NCBI GenBank assembly: GCA_032718475.1
Contig: JAUCBJ010001037.1
Location: 29,675-93,674, forward strand
Origin: Nemertoderma westbladi
Lineage: Eukaryota > Xenacoelomorpha > Nemertodermatida > Nemertodermatidae
Length of the DNA stretch: 64,000 bases
Direction of reading: 5' to 3'
The notes beneath the pieces are model-generated. The model was not told where the DNA came from, ran no database searches, and was given only the letters and a program-made list of their open reading frames with translations. Below are positions 1-11,952 of this stretch, in pieces. The position numbers and the translations under genes were made by a program. Within the stretch, counting starts at the first letter, position 1. Each line of letters starts with the position of its first letter.

Positions 1-1929
1 TGCAAAGCGGAGGCGATTTTGTTCTAGTGTCAAGCTTGGGGGAACCAATGAAACACCTCCAATGTTATATAGTGTCTGGTTGGAGATGTGTGCATTGTAC
101 TTGACACAATGAACCCGGCGTAGCATTCTTGTGAATGTGCCATCCAGAGATTTGGTGTCCTCAGCAGTTAGAGCCCAGCATGGACTCCCGTAGAGGAGTA
201 CTGGAACTACTGCTGCTCTAAATAATCGGACCTTAAGTTTCCGATTAATTCTCGGTGACTTCCAAATCCTGGAAAGCCTATTCAAGGCTGCCCATGCCTT
301 TCCCTTACGTATTCGAAGGTCCTCACCTGACTTCCGGATCCATGATCCCAGGTAACAGAAGTCGTCCACATGCTCAAGCATACCATCCTTTGAGCTTATG
401 CTCTTCCGATCAGAGACTTGCTGAGGACTTTCAAAGTTAACTGTTAGAATTTTGGTCTTTCTGGAGTTAATAAAAAGACCAACACTAGAAGCAGCATGTT
501 CTAATGAGCTGAGGAGCCGTTGGGCTCCCTCTAATGATTCTGATAGTACTCCTAAGTCATCAGCAAAGTCTAGATCAGTTAGGTACTTGGCAGGATTTCC
601 TCGACTTCTGGAGCCAGTAGGTGGAGTTATCATCACCCCATCATCATTATAATGATCTAAGGACATGCGTAGAACATAGTCAACCACAATAATGAACAAG
701 AATGGTGCAAGTGTGTCTCCTTGGAGGACGCCCCATAACACTTCAAATGGTTCTGTGTCACCATCAACAGTAGACACAAATGTTGTCGAACCATCGTATA
801 CTGATCTGATTGCTGCAATAATTTCATCAGGAATCCCATATAATGAAAGTATGCTGAACATACGTGAGCGAGAGACTGAATCAAAGGCCTTGAAGAAGTC
901 AACAAAGATAACAGCCAGATGCCTGTCTTTCTTTTTTGATAACTCTTCAATTATCCTTCTAAGTGCCAAAATGGGCTCCATGGTCCCACGACCTTTACGG
1001 AACCCATTCTGATTTCCACGGAGCAGTCTCTCAATGGGATCCCTGATGCGATTTAATACAATCCTATTGTATAGCTTTGCAGCAATCGAGATCAATGAGA
1101 TTCCCCGAAAAGAACCATAGAGTGTTAGGTTGCCCTTCTTGGGAACTGGCACCAACTTATTTGTTTTCATTTCTTGTGGGACTCTTGTAGTTCGGTACAT
1201 GTCTACTATGATGGGATAGATGAGCTTTAAACACTCAGGTATTTTAAAGACCTCAGGGGGAACACCATCTACTCCACTGGCACGATTGGTCTTAATGCTC
1301 TTTGCAGCAGCCTTCACTTCTGCAAAGGAGATATCGCCAATGGGAATATCTCGGAGTACAGACTCAGACACTTTTACTTCTATAAAGTTATCAGGCAATA
1401 CCCTGTCATTATTGAGGAGCTTTTCAAAGTGGGCTTTCCAACCATTGAGGCGATCGGCTGGTGATTCAGCCTTAACCTTGGTGGTTGGTTGGCTTTTCCG
1501 CCCAGTAAGCAGATTGATCGATTTCCATGCCTGGGATGATTGCCTGCTGTCGTCAGCATCATTGATGGCATCAACCTGTTGGTTTATTAGCTCCTGTAGA
1601 TTAGCAGAGTACTGCCTGTTCAGGGACCTAGATGCAGCCTTAACTGCATTCTTGGCCGCTGTAGTCTGTTTGAGTCGGGACTCTTTCTGCGCCTTATGAA
1701 GATCATTTCGGCACTTCTGAATTTTGTTGTCAGTCCAGGGGGCCCTTTTCCTGTTTCGAGGGTATACAGGAACTGTTTCTGCAGCTGCTAACTTAACTGC
1801 TTCTGTAAAGGCAGTATAGCCCTCACAGTGATCTGCCGCCTCAGAGGCAAGAGCCTCATACCTGTTGCACAGCTGTAGTGTGAAGCTGGATCTCACACTT
1901 GGCTGTTGCAACAGAGAGGACCAGTCTAA
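1..1929 (-). mobile_element. Non-LTR retrotransposon RT fragment, truncated by window edge
   Basis: Read on the minus strand, one frame stays open from about 1929 to the left edge. It starts in the linker upstream of the reverse transcriptase, with a tract resembling RFTLQLxNRFEAL (here SSFTLQLCNRYEAL) and then APWTDNKIQKCRNDLHKAQK. The RT follows: VIFVDFFKAFDS (near 880-910), GVLQGDTLAPFLF (near 710-740), the catalytic FADD box as DLDFADDLG (553-570), and the C-terminal thumb motifs FCYLGSWIRKSGED and LLYGSPCWALTAED. These are family features of RTE/Jockey-type LINEs; I cannot fix the clade. The endonuclease is missing. The 5' end of the copy is lost exactly where the 27-bp array begins, so it is either a 5'-truncated insertion or a copy cut by the array. 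No stop was seen in the part I translated. The 3' end lies outside the window. Confidence 0.85.
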
Positions 1930-3648
1930 TAATCCTACTAGATCCGTACTCACTAATAATCCTACTAGACTCACTAATAATCCTACTAGATCCGTACTCA
2001 CTAATAGTCCTACTAGATCCGTACTCACAAATAATCCTACTAGATCCGTACTCACTAATAATCCTACTAGATCCGTACTCACTAATAATCCTACTAGATC
2101 CGTACTCACTAATAATCCTACTAGACTCACTAATAATCCTACTAGATCCGTACTCACTAATAATCCTACTAGATCCGTACTGACTAATAATCCTACTAGA
2201 TCCGTACTCACTAATAGTCCTACTAGATCCGTACTCACTAATAGTCCTACTAGATCCGTACTCACCAATAATCCTACTAGATCCGTACTCACTAATAGTC
2301 CTACTAGATCCGTACTCACTAATAGTGCTACTAGATCCGTACTCACTAATAGTCCTACTAGATCCGTACTCACTAATAATCCTACTAGATCCGTACTCAC
2401 TAATAATCCTACTAGATCCGTACTCACTAATAATCTTACTAGATCCGTACTCACTAATAATCCTACTAGATCCGTATTCACTAATAATCCTACTAGATCC
2501 GTACTCACTAATAATCCTACTAGACTCACTAATAATCCTACTAGATCCGTACCCACTAATAATCCTACTAGATCCGTACTCACTAATAGTCCTACTAGAT
2601 CCGTACTCACTAATAATCCTACTAGATCCGTAATCACTAATAGTCCTACTAGATCCGTACTCACTAATAATCCTACTAGATCCGTACTCACTAATAGTCC
2701 TACTAGATCCGTACTCACTAATAGTCCTACTAGATCCGTACTCACCAATAATCCTACTAGATCCGTACTCACTAATAGTCCTACTAGATCCGTACTCACT
2801 AATAGTCCTACTAGATCCGCACTCACTAATAATCCTACTAGATCCGTACTCATTAATAATCCTACTAGATCCGTACTCACTAATAATCCTACTAGATCCG
2901 TACTCACTAATAATCCTACTAGATCCGTACTCACTAATAATCCTACTAGACTCACTAATAATCCTACTAGATCCGTACTCACTAATAATCCTACTAGACT
3001 CACTAATAATCCTACTAGATCCGTACTCACTAATAATCCTACTAGATCCGTACTCACTAATAATCCTACTAGATCCGTACTCACTAATAGTCCAACTAGA
3101 TCCGTACTCACTAATAGTCCTACTAGATCCGTACTCACCAATAATCCTACTAGATCCGTACTCACTAATAATCCTACTAGATCCGTACTCACTAATAGTC
3201 CTACTAGATCCGTACTCACTAATAATCCTACTAGATCCGTACTCACTAATAATCCTACTAGATCCGTACTCACTAATAATCCTACTAGATCCGTACTCAC
3301 TAATAGTCCTACTAGATCCGTACTCACTAATAATCCTACTAGATCCGTACTCACTAATAATCCTACTAGATCCGTACTCACTAATAATCCTACTAGATCC
3401 GTACTCACCAATAGTCCTACTAGATCCGTACTCACTAATAATCCTACTAGATCCGTACTCACTAATAATCCTACTAGATCCGTACTCACTAATAATCCTA
3501 CTAGATCCGTACTCACTAATAATTCTACTAGATCCGTACTCACCAATAGTCCTACTAGATCCGTACTCATTAATAATCCTACTAGATCCGTACTCACTAA
3601 TAATCCTACTAGATCCGTACTCACTAATAATCCTACTAGATCCGTAGT
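1930..3648. repeat. 27-bp tandem repeat array, about 63 copies
   Basis: The unit is tccgtactcactaataatc followed by ctactaga, 27 bases. Copies vary mainly at one position (aataatcc or aatagtcc), and several copies have lost 9 bases, leaving an 18-base unit. Both lengths are multiples of three, so one frame stays open across the whole array and produces a fake 630-residue TRSVLTNNP polymer. The array directly abuts the 5' end of the minus-strand retrotransposon fragment. Confidence 0.95.
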
Positions 3649-4113
3649 CTTGCTATATCATATCCGTACTCACTCACGGATCTTACAAAATACTTTCATG
3701 GATTGGATACACATGTTACAAGATAAGTACTTATCTGACGGTAAAAGTACTACTTAGTACATCAGCCTCGGTGGATAATAGGCAATAATAGGGATCGAGC
3801 ATCGATGGAGGGGGGGGGGGGGGGGGGGGGGGGGATTCTGGTTATAGTTCGATTCTAAACATATGCATTAGCTCAGAATCCTATTAGCCATTTATTACCC
3901 TTTGTATACTCTCCGCAGGAATTCGAAACGGATTAAATTAGCAAAGAGATGATGAGATATTCATAGGAACGCTATTGGGGGTATTCTGGCAATCGGATAG
4001 ATTAGATTGGGATCCAGTGGTGTGCAAACTCTCGAGGCCCGATACTTACACCCCCCCAAACCGCCCACATCCAACCAACCCAGCACTGCGGCGGCTGGCA
4101 CACCCGCCGTGTA
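3649..4113. other. Non-coding spacer with a 25-base G run
   Basis: The spacer between the 27-bp array and the TNF-like gene holds an uninterrupted G homopolymer at 3810-3834. The last 80 bases before the ATG are C-rich and GC-rich (around 4050-4110), which fits a promoter or 5' UTR. No TATA box or clear splice acceptor was recognised. Confidence 0.5.
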
Positions 4114-5022
4114 ATGGCGTCCCCTTATACTATAAATACCGGGGATGAGACTGGCATTTCGTCAAACCGGATCGCTTCCCCAATAAACATGAATTACAAT
4201 TCCGGTAAACTTTTTGTTACTACGATGCATCGACGCGCTCTTTGGTTAGCTGTCTGCGTCGCTATACTATTAAGCTTTCTACTTAGCGTTACCTTTACCT
4301 GTATTTATTTCGCCACTCAACTCAACTGGAGGGATTTTAACTCTAACTTAGCCGCGGTTAATAGTAACTATATGTGCTCGTCTGTCGTATGCGGTCTGGA
4401 TGTCACGGCCAAAGAGCTCGCCGTGTGCTGCCCTGACGCGAAACGCGCTACACTTCGGGAATTATTGCTACCTGAAATCGGGAAATTAATAGCCGTCGCT
4501 GATGACTCATCAACAGTAGCCAATCGGCGTCTAGAACGTAAAGAGACCGCAGGTATTAAACCGTTGGCGCATCTTATCGGAATAGTCCCGTTACACAATA
4601 AACGTAATGTAGAACAGATGGTGATGATTAACCCTTGGGAAACATCTAACGGTCTGGCCACGCTCGACGGATTCATTTACCACAGCGGTCGTCTCATAGT
4701 AACAGTCCCTGGTTACTATAGGATATACAGTCAGGTGACTGTCATCGACGATTCCCATGGCAACAGGACTGGCGTGTTCCGTCACGTGACTGTAAAAGTA
4801 AGCGGTTCGGGTTCCGAAACCGATCTGCTTAAAAACGAAGAAACTCTGAAACGCGTTCATCACGAAACCCCCGTGGTACATACGAGTTTCCATAGCGGGA
4901 TTTTTAAATTATTCCATTCCGACAGTTTCGCTGTTAAAGTATCAACCAACTATGTGCGACATTTGTCTTTAGAACAATCGCAGTGCTACTTCGGTGCCGT
5001 TTTTGAGAGAGAATTATCATAA
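4114..5022 (+). CDS. TNF-superfamily ligand, type II membrane protein
   Basis: This 302-residue protein in a single open exon has the layout of TNF-family ligands. It has a short cytoplasmic tail (1-41), one hydrophobic membrane segment (about 42-67, after basic HRR), a cysteine-containing stalk and a C-terminal TNF homology domain (about 151-302). Domain landmarks are the opening AHLIG (152-156), a tryptophan followed by GLATLDG, GYYRIYSQV (200-208), HSGIFKLFHSD (260-270) and the closing YFGAVF (292-297). An RLER motif at 139-142 could be a furin-type site that releases the soluble trimer. N217 in NRT is a possible glycosylation site. Known family role: trimeric ligand for TNF receptors in immunity, apoptosis or development; the receptor cannot be told. 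The first ATG of the frame is used. A 5' UTR exon may exist upstream. The family assignment rests on motif order alone. Confidence 0.8.
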   Translation: MASPYTINTGDETGISSNRIASPINMNYNSGKLFVTTMHRRALWLAVCVAILLSFLLSVTFTCIYFATQLNWRDFNSNLAAVNSNYMCSSVVCGLDVTAKELAVCCPDAKRATLRELLLPEIGKLIAVADDSSTVANRRLERKETAGIKPLAHLIGIVPLHNKRNVEQMVMINPWETSNGLATLDGFIYHSGRLIVTVPGYYRIYSQVTVIDDSHGNRTGVFRHVTVKVSGSGSETDLLKNEETLKRVHHETPVVHTSFHSGIFKLFHSDSFAVKVSTNYVRHLSLEQSQCYFGAVFERELS

Positions 5023-6604
5023 TTAATTATCTCATGATTTAAATCTTTCGCTGTTATTATTTTTAATTATTTCCTGTTGGCTACTAACTAACTATATACC
5101 TTCGGGTAGGGCAATATGTTTGCTTGTATAGGGTAATTAATTTTATTGGTGTAATTGTAAGTAATTTATTCTACGTTATTTCTTTTAAATAGCTATTACA
5201 TTTATCAATTAAATTATGGAATTATGAGATCAATTTATTGTGACTTAATTTAATGTTAAAGTTTAAATGAATTGCCGAACAAATCTGAAGTCTAAAATAT
5301 ACAAAATCCCGTTTTCTTGCTCTTCCTTTATTGTTTTGGTTTGAAAAACTCAGCAATTTAAACATTTTCTTTCCGTATTTATATTGTATTCGTTATTTTT
5401 TATAATGAATTAATTAATTAATTAATATATATAGTAGGTTGGCTAATATTTTCTTGCTTGCGAACAATGGTTTATTGAATCTTCGGCAGTGAGTCCCGGT
5501 AGATTAATAGTAAGGGAAGGGTTGTAGTTGTAGTTAATTGCTGAGTCAATTAATTAATTAATTAATTAACTAAATGTGAGCACATCCTTAATTATTAGTT
5601 GGGTACAAATGGTGGGTAAATCAGTCGTGGGATCGCTATATTTATTGAATAAATATTTTCAAATTATTTCATATTAAAATTTTGTCAATCCATTGTATTT
5701 TTTTCTTTAAGTAGCGTTATTTGCATCCTGTTAAATTCTTACAACTATATTAGTTATAAATATGTTTCATTATTTTTTTTCGTTAATTTCAATATGAAAA
5801 ATAGTACTATAGTGCAGATGTCCTGTTAGACATATTGTCTATATAAACTATTTTAATTCTGTTGTGAAATAAAGTCTGTAAAGTACATCTATAATATAAT
5901 TTTAATTAAAAAAAATTAAATTAAATTTAATCTTTCCCAGGTTAGGTTGTATTTAATCAATTATAGATTTGTAAAATAAATTACATCTGCCAGATTAACA
6001 TTTTCAAGGAAACTAAAGTTAATTCTAAAATAAATTCGTAGTAGTTTTAATACTATCGTTTTTAGTTAAAGTATTTTTGTTTCATTGTTCATGTGATTTA
6101 ATATCTGCAGAACAAGTGCCACTAGTTTGTACTTTACAGTGATGTCGTTACATAATGTACAGCTCACCCTACTTTACACTACACAGGTAAATTTATCGAT
6201 TGATCTATTTATTGTGCAATTTTTTACTAAACTGAATAAAACAAATATCTTCTAATAATATTTTATCTTTTGATTTCTCATCTTCTTTGCGACAAAAATT
6301 TTCTTGCGGATTAATTAACAGGTTTTATTGACTCGAATGGGTCTACTAAAATTACCAGGTCCCACGGGGGCATTGTTCGGAAATAATGGGAGGTCGGGAA
6401 GCTATTATCCAGATATTTTTTATCAAAAGTAATGGTTTCTGGTAAATTCCTGTTGTTAGAGTGATTCACCATTACGTAATTGTTGCAACCTATAAGGCAC
6501 TAAATGTCTCAGTGGAAAGATATCGTAAAACGACATTATATAGGACTTCATTACGATATATGAGATCGCCCTGAGCCCCTTCAACTTTGTAAATACAGTA
6601 ACTC
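5023..6604. other. AT-rich downstream region with poly(A) signals and TTAA repeats
   Basis: No coding segment was seen. Candidate poly(A) signals for the TNF-like gene are AATAAA at 5648-5653 and 5868-5873. Short (TTAA)n tracts occur near 5407-5425 and 5547-5570. Confidence 0.5.
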
Positions 6605-6790
6605 CAACCTTGGCATAGCGGTATCATTAATATCCTTGAATTCACATCTCTCCGGAGGTCGTGTATTTAATCACCGCTAGGGCAGTTTTTGTTTCAGCTT
6701 GAATGATTTAAGGGACTAGGCAGGACTCATCTCCGCCCGGCAAAATTTTAGCTAGAGTACCAGTTTCCTTTGGGGAAGTATAGTTCTGAG
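6605..6790 (+). repeat. Possible decayed tRNA-derived SINE
   Basis: The stretch ggcatagcggtatcattaat is followed by a segment shaped like a tRNA anticodon arm and then ggtcgtgtatttaatcaccg ctaggg. This resembles a degraded tRNA head ending in a B-box (normally ggttcgaatcc). About 110 bases of unrelated body follow, then a G run at 6792-6814. The B-box is mutated, so any copy would be inactive. Inference only. Confidence 0.35.
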
Positions 6791-6791
6791 A

Positions 6792-6814
6792 GGGGGGGGG
6801 GGGGGGGGGGGGGG
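6792..6814. repeat. Poly-G run, 23 bases
   Basis: An uninterrupted G homopolymer. Similar runs occur at 3810-3834 and 59262-59282, and C runs at 57727-57737 and 61999-62018. Confidence 0.9.
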
Positions 6815-7257
6815 CAATGGAAATAAGTCATCAGGGGGGAGTGTGGGAGTGGGAAATCCCTCCCCCAATGTTGTATTTGGTGGGTCTAAACAACCCATCC
6901 AGTGGTGTTAGTTAATTCAGTTCGCAAGAACCGTTTATATTTAAACGTTTCTTTGAGATTTTACTGTAAAAACATCGAAATAAAAATGGTAATACCTCAC
7001 AACTTCCCTGCCACGCACTTAGTATTTTATTTTCGATATATACTCACTCGTTAACTATCACAGGAAATACGGCCTTTCTCTCCATTTGTATGCTAACGAC
7101 ACACGGTTGTACATAATCATCTAAGAATTTCAATGAAGGACCATTTTGTTTAAAAGAATACAGATAAAACCGAGAAAATCGTGACCAAGTTGCCCCCATC
7201 AAAGTATTGGGAATGATTTTATATCTAACAGTTATCATGCACGCAATATAGGTTTCA

Positions 7258-7988
7258 TCATGGACTCGCAACTTACCTTTAAAAAAGATGTCCAATGTTG
7301 TACGAGACTCGTTCTACCATCTTCGCAACCTCTCAAATACAGGCATCATAACCTCTTAATACATGCCTTTATTGCAAATAAATTTGATAAATTGAATTAT
7401 CGTTATTGTGGATTGCCTTTGCCTGCCAATTATATGAAAAAGTTGCAATATGTACAAAACCCTGCGGCGCGACTATTAGAAAGTGTCAAGAAGCGAGAAC
7501 ACAACTCCCGTTCTAAAACGACTTCATTGGCTCCCTATTAATAGATAGACAGACAGGGGGAATTCAAACTGGCAATGTTGTGCTATAAGAGTCTGAATGG
7601 CTTAGCACCGCACTATCTCAGCGACTTATTGACGCCATACACACCCTGTAGAGAATTACGCTCGAGCGCGGGTATTCTTTTGGTAATCCCTTGGTACTCG
7701 CTAGAGAACTTTGGTAAGCGCGCCTTCTACATTGCCGGGCCACGTGTTTGGAACTCACTACCTCATGAGGTGCGATCAGCCACTACATTGACAATTTTTA
7801 AATCGAAGCTGAAAGCTGTTTTATTTCAACGCGATGCGCCTTTTTAACTCATTTCACTCACATATGTTTTTATGTCAATATGTTTTTACTGTTTTTTTTT
7901 TACCTTATTGTTAATTTTTATTCAAAAGCGCCTTGAAATATGCCTAGATAGGTGCTATATAAATAAATGTATTGTTATTATTATTAGT
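7258..7988 (+). mobile_element. 5'-truncated CR1/L2-like LINE 3' end, frameshifted
   Basis: Two adjacent frames (7260-7541 and 7575-7847) together read as the C-terminal part of a CR1/L2/Jockey-type ORF2 after the RT catalytic core. The landmarks are LDSxLTFKKxV (here MDSQLTFKKDV), LxYVQNPAARLL (canonical LQxVQNAAARL), VKKREH, then LCYKSLNGLAPHYLSDLL and GPRVWNSLPHEVR. A frameshift and stop near 7540-7560 separate the halves. The tail at about 7935-7988 (gcgccttgaaat, then gtgctatataaataaatg and TTA repeats) is the 3' end typical of such elements. It has no catalytic domain and is a dead relic. Confidence 0.85.
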
Positions 7989-8179
7989 AAAAGCCAGCTC
8001 TAAAGTACCTAGAAACAGTTTACAGTTAAAATATTGTGGAGCCCTTTCCAGTTTCCATGCCGTGGATTAACGTACTAAAGTTATTTTTTGATTACAGCTG
8101 TGCGTGGTTGTATAATTAAAAATTTACGACGCGATTAACTAAAAAAAAGACTGACTAACGTATGCTGCTCACAATAAGG

Positions 8180-9000
8180 AACTATACTATAGACTGGCAC
8201 CATTACTTTTCACGCTGTACGCAAACAACATACCGGACCCGGACACAGTACAATCTTCCACCATTATTCAATGTGCTGGTGATACAGGATTTACACCACA
8301 CACAATCGCAAACCCGCACCTTGCCTCGAAACTATTGCAAATCGAAATTATAAAATTAAACAAAACTTTTGAAGAACATCACTTAAAACTAAATCCATCA
8401 AAGTCAGAATTCCTCTCGTACTACTATCGTATAGCCAAAACACCATACCTGTAAATCGTCAGACTTTATCATACCGTTAGATTCTATAAATTTAGACGTA
8501 AAGGAACAAGTACCCCAATCAAATACAGTAAAATATATTTGTCAGTAATAGATAAATAATGATAGTACATCTTGTTTACGCTTTCACTGACATTAGCTAC
8601 CCAATCATAATTATTGTATTAAATTATTATTACTACACGATAAACACGGATACAAGGACATGGGCCTACAGTATTATACAAATTTGAAAAAGTACAAAAT
8701 TATGCATTGATAAATAATTTTGGGAAACGAATGAGATTTTACCCGAATAAGAAAGTTAAAATACCAACACTAAAGGCTGTGAGATAATATTTGGGTTTAA
8801 TGAACTTCTACATATATTTGTACAAGCTATGTAAGTCATTTAAAGTTTTAGATCAACCTCTTCTACCAAAATCTAAAATTTCCATAAACCCTCGTAATAA
8901 AAACATACTTATACCCAAAACTAAGAACAAATACGGGAAAGCACTACTAATTAATATGAACTATCAAGATACAAACTGCCTACCTAGCTGATTTCCATCC
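8180..9000 (+). pseudogene. Heavily decayed reverse transcriptase relic
   Basis: One frame around 8200-8425 reads LFTLYANNIPDPD, then IQCAGDTGF where an active element has a YADDT box, then LNKTFEEHHLKLNPSKSEF. That is the RT palm/thumb order of Jockey-type LINEs with the catalytic ADD changed to AGD. Further fragments in shifted frames suggest the thumb: LEKVQNYALINNFGKRM around 8690-8730 and a lysine-rich piece at 8791-8991. Multiple stops and frameshifts intervene. It is older than the relic at 7258-7988 and from a different element. Confidence 0.6.
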
Positions 9001-10453
9001 ATGGCCTTATGGCAGTATGGGGGATAATCGAGCGTTGCTGGAACCCTGTGACACTGTCAATTATAAGTACTTTGTGTATTAACTGCCTCATGAAATCTTT
9101 ATGGATGAGTTTTTAGCAAATATAAGCGTAAAAAATAATATAGCGATTTAAGTGCGTACATCGCACCCTGGACAGCTTGGCGGGGAATTTGAATTATTAT
9201 ATCTGGCTATTCATTGACTGTCTGACTGTCAAAATACTGATTTAAGGAAGCAGGAAGGAACAGCAGCCTGACTCGCTACCGGTAATTGCGAAATTCCGAG
9301 AGTAACTATACCGGTAAACCTCTAAGGCTGGAATGTGAGATAGGTGTTAGGCAGTTAGGATCTTTCCTGACATCATAGGTTTCCATTTACAAGGTCAGAA
9401 GGTACCGGTAGTGCCAGACCCGATACAGTTTACATCAGTCTGGCGGTAGGCCTACAAGTAGGATGGTCCTGGTAGGCTAGGCGGTGGGAAGCAGGCAGGC
9501 AGGTAAGACACAAAGACCAGAAGACGAAGACAGTAACCTAATGCCTCAACAAATCATTAAGGTGATTAACTGACTAGTACCGGCAGACCGGTACTCCGGC
9601 TGTCCGGTAGGCCTCATGTCTTTATTAGGCCTACTGTATTATAATAAAAAGCTTGTTCTGTTTCCTTATTTCAGCGTTGTGGTTGTACCGGTACCTTGTA
9701 CATTACCGTACCAGTACAGTTGTTGTAGTTTGTAGCGTTTAATATTGCTGTATTGTCTGATTGTGCTTTGTGCCCTATTAAAATACTGAAATACAGAAAT
9801 ACAACTGTCAGACTGTCAATATTCTAGGCAATATTGTAGGCCTAGCCTGTAGGCCCTATGCCAATTGTCAATTATTTAATATAGGCTCAGGATGATGCTG
9901 AGAGGCCTCTCTATCAAAGCAACTAGTGCTAGTGTGTAGTAGGTCTACAGCTGTACAGGCAGACAGGACAGCACAGGCAGGCTACAGCATTGACTTAGTT
10001 GTCACTTGTCAGTAGGCCGCCTAAAGCTATATAATTGTTGCAGAGCTACACTTACTGACTTACCTACCTGACCGCTAGTGCGCTAGTCGCTATATTATTT
10101 TTCAGTATTTATGTACCGGTAACTGTAAACAGGTAAATGATAGCTTATCAATTAATAGTTATCGGAAGTGTTAGCCGACAGTCAGATTTCTAATTCAATG
10201 GATCTCGGGGAGGCTGTTTCTCGTCACGATATTCAGGTTATTTATTACTATATTACTGGTAGTTCATTCACTTTCACGTTCGCCCTCTAGACCTAGACGA
10301 CAGCCTTAGTTCCCATCACACTACCAGACTGATAACGAACTTAGCGGAGCGGAGCTGGTATGTATCGTATGTGTGTGTAACTGTTAAATAATCCCATAGT
10401 ACAATAGGCCTACATTTAATGCTGTGCTGTAGTTAGCTTAATATTAATTATAG
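9001..10453. other. Non-coding region rich in TACCGGTA and TAGGCCTA words
   Basis: No gene was recognised. Partial or complete palindromes accggta, ggtacc and taggcct recur many times between about 9,280 and 11,630. A possible splice donor, gagctg followed by gtatgt at 10358, could end a 5' UTR exon of the downstream gene; there is no supporting reading frame. Confidence 0.4.
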
Positions 10454-10573
10454 ATCAAATCGGGCGCATTTCTCAAAGAATGGTGCAGCGCCAAGGTTGA
10501 AGACAAACCCAACATACAGACAACGTTGCAAATACGACACTTTCTCAAAAAGCAGCAGCCAACCAACAATAAG
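10454..10573 (+). CDS. Candidate upstream exon of POP1 (uncertain)
   Basis: The stretch between a weak acceptor (attatag) and a donor (aag then gtaatt) is open in the one frame that joins in phase to the exon at 11174. It would encode 40 residues, including CSAKVEDKPNIQ and IRHFLKKQQPTNN. It has no in-frame ATG, so the true start must lie further upstream, or this is not an exon. No POP1-specific motif is visible here; the N-terminal end of this family is poorly conserved. Confidence 0.25.
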
Positions 10574-10953
10574 GTAATTATTATTGCTAATGTAGTGACT
10601 GTGTGAGTGTGTATCTTCTATGTTACCAGTCTGCTAGTAGCACTGGATGAAATTCGGAGGAATGGTAATATCAAATGGTTGAGAGTGAGAATGCATTACT
10701 GCTGGGGATATAAAGCATTGTGTGTTAGGTGAATGAAGGAGTGCAAGTGGTGGGTAAGCTGGACACTATGGGAGGTACTGTCGCAGTCATTGTACTGTCC
10801 ATGTGGTTACAGACTCCTGAACCGCATACACAATTATTAGTGTTTCGCTGCACAGGTTCGAATCCGGCTAAAAGCTGTAGAAATTTCACACTGATTACGT
10901 GGTTTCTACACTATAGTTACACCTTGCGATATCTTGAGGTTGTAGTTTATACT

Positions 10954-11008
10954 TTACTGTGTCACCAATACAGTAATACTTTACTGTGTCACCAATACAG
11001 TACCGGTA
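10954..11008. repeat. Short tandem duplication of a 27-base unit
   Basis: The word actttactgtgtcaccaata followed by cagta occurs twice back to back, ending in taccggtaccggtatg. Confidence 0.75.
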
Positions 11009-11173
11009 CCGGTATGTGAATGTACGTCTATCATCGCAATATTGTTGTGCTGGTAGGAAGAGATTTACAACTAGTTTTTAAGGTAAACCTTGGGATCCTT
11101 CTATTCACTTTTCCATTGATTATAATATATTAATATTCCAGGGTAATTGTTACCGGTTATTTTATTATTATAG

Positions 11174-11276
11174 TCTTCCGCTGCGAACAAAAAGGAACAA
11201 CGATTTCGATATCAGCCAGACAGTATTGAAGTTGGTAACGAATTACCTACTGATGGCCAATTAAGTGATAGACAAG
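11174..11276 (+). CDS. POP1: POP1 N-terminal exon
   Basis: A good acceptor (attattatag) precedes a 103-base open segment encoding 34 residues, including NKKEQRFRYQPDSIEVGNEL, and it ends at a caag/gtttgt donor. The one leftover base joins in frame with the next exon at 12451 to give DRQ-A-LNVAEF. The sequence itself is not a conserved part of POP1. The call rests on splice sites, phase and position just upstream of a strongly matching exon. There is no ATG in the exon, so at least one coding exon lies upstream. Confidence 0.55.
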
Positions 11277-11952
11277 GTTTGTAATAATGATAACATTAAC
11301 GAATAAGTTAATCTTACACAAAATGGGACCTTCCCGCAGCACGTGACATAAACTTATGTTAAGTGTCAACATGAAATAATTATAAGCCAAATCTAAGCAG
11401 ATGTCCCATGATCACTTTACCACCTAGTCTCGCCTACTTTCGTGGTTCGCCCCACAAACAATACTGTTAAACTCAAGAAAGTTTACAATAATTTGTCAAT
11501 AATGCCTTAAGGGTAGATGCAACCCTTAGATTTTCCCATACAATCGCCTTTTTAACAATTGCCCCGTTTTCTCCGGAACTACCAGCGGTTAATTTTTATG
11601 AAATTTGTTACCGGTATGCTTTTAAAAGTAGCCACTCCGACAGACCTGGAACCTCAAAAAATTATAAATGTTAACTACGATCTTAGAGAAATTTCATTGA
11701 GCAGTTCTTGAGAGATAGAGAGGCATTTTGTAACCAAAATATCACGGAAAAGCAATTTAGGAGACATTAGCAGCATTCAAAGTTTTCAAACTTGGTGGGA
11801 ATTTTCAAACATTATTGTGAAATTTTGAAAGGACATTTTTTCTAACATAAACTATAATTTTCGCTGGGGCCGCCTGTATGTCTTTTTTGGTTTGTCGGTA
11901 AAAATATATAAAAGCACACAACTAAAACTTTCGCTGTGAGGTTTTCCGTTTT

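Noticed and set aside
1865-3757. 630-codon plus-strand frame of TRSVLTNNP repeats
   Set aside because: The frame is open only because the repeat unit is 27 bases without a stop; the flanking part belongs to an antisense retrotransposon. No signal, motif or start context supports a protein.
10748-10870. tRNA gene or SINE from ggttcgaatcc (about 10,856) and tgggtaagctgg (about 10,750)
   Set aside because: The B-box word is perfect, but the spacing of about 100 bases is too long and no cloverleaf can be drawn.
10729-11019. 96-codon frame in front of POP1
   Set aside because: No recognisable motif; it runs through a short tandem duplication and does not join POP1 exons in phase.
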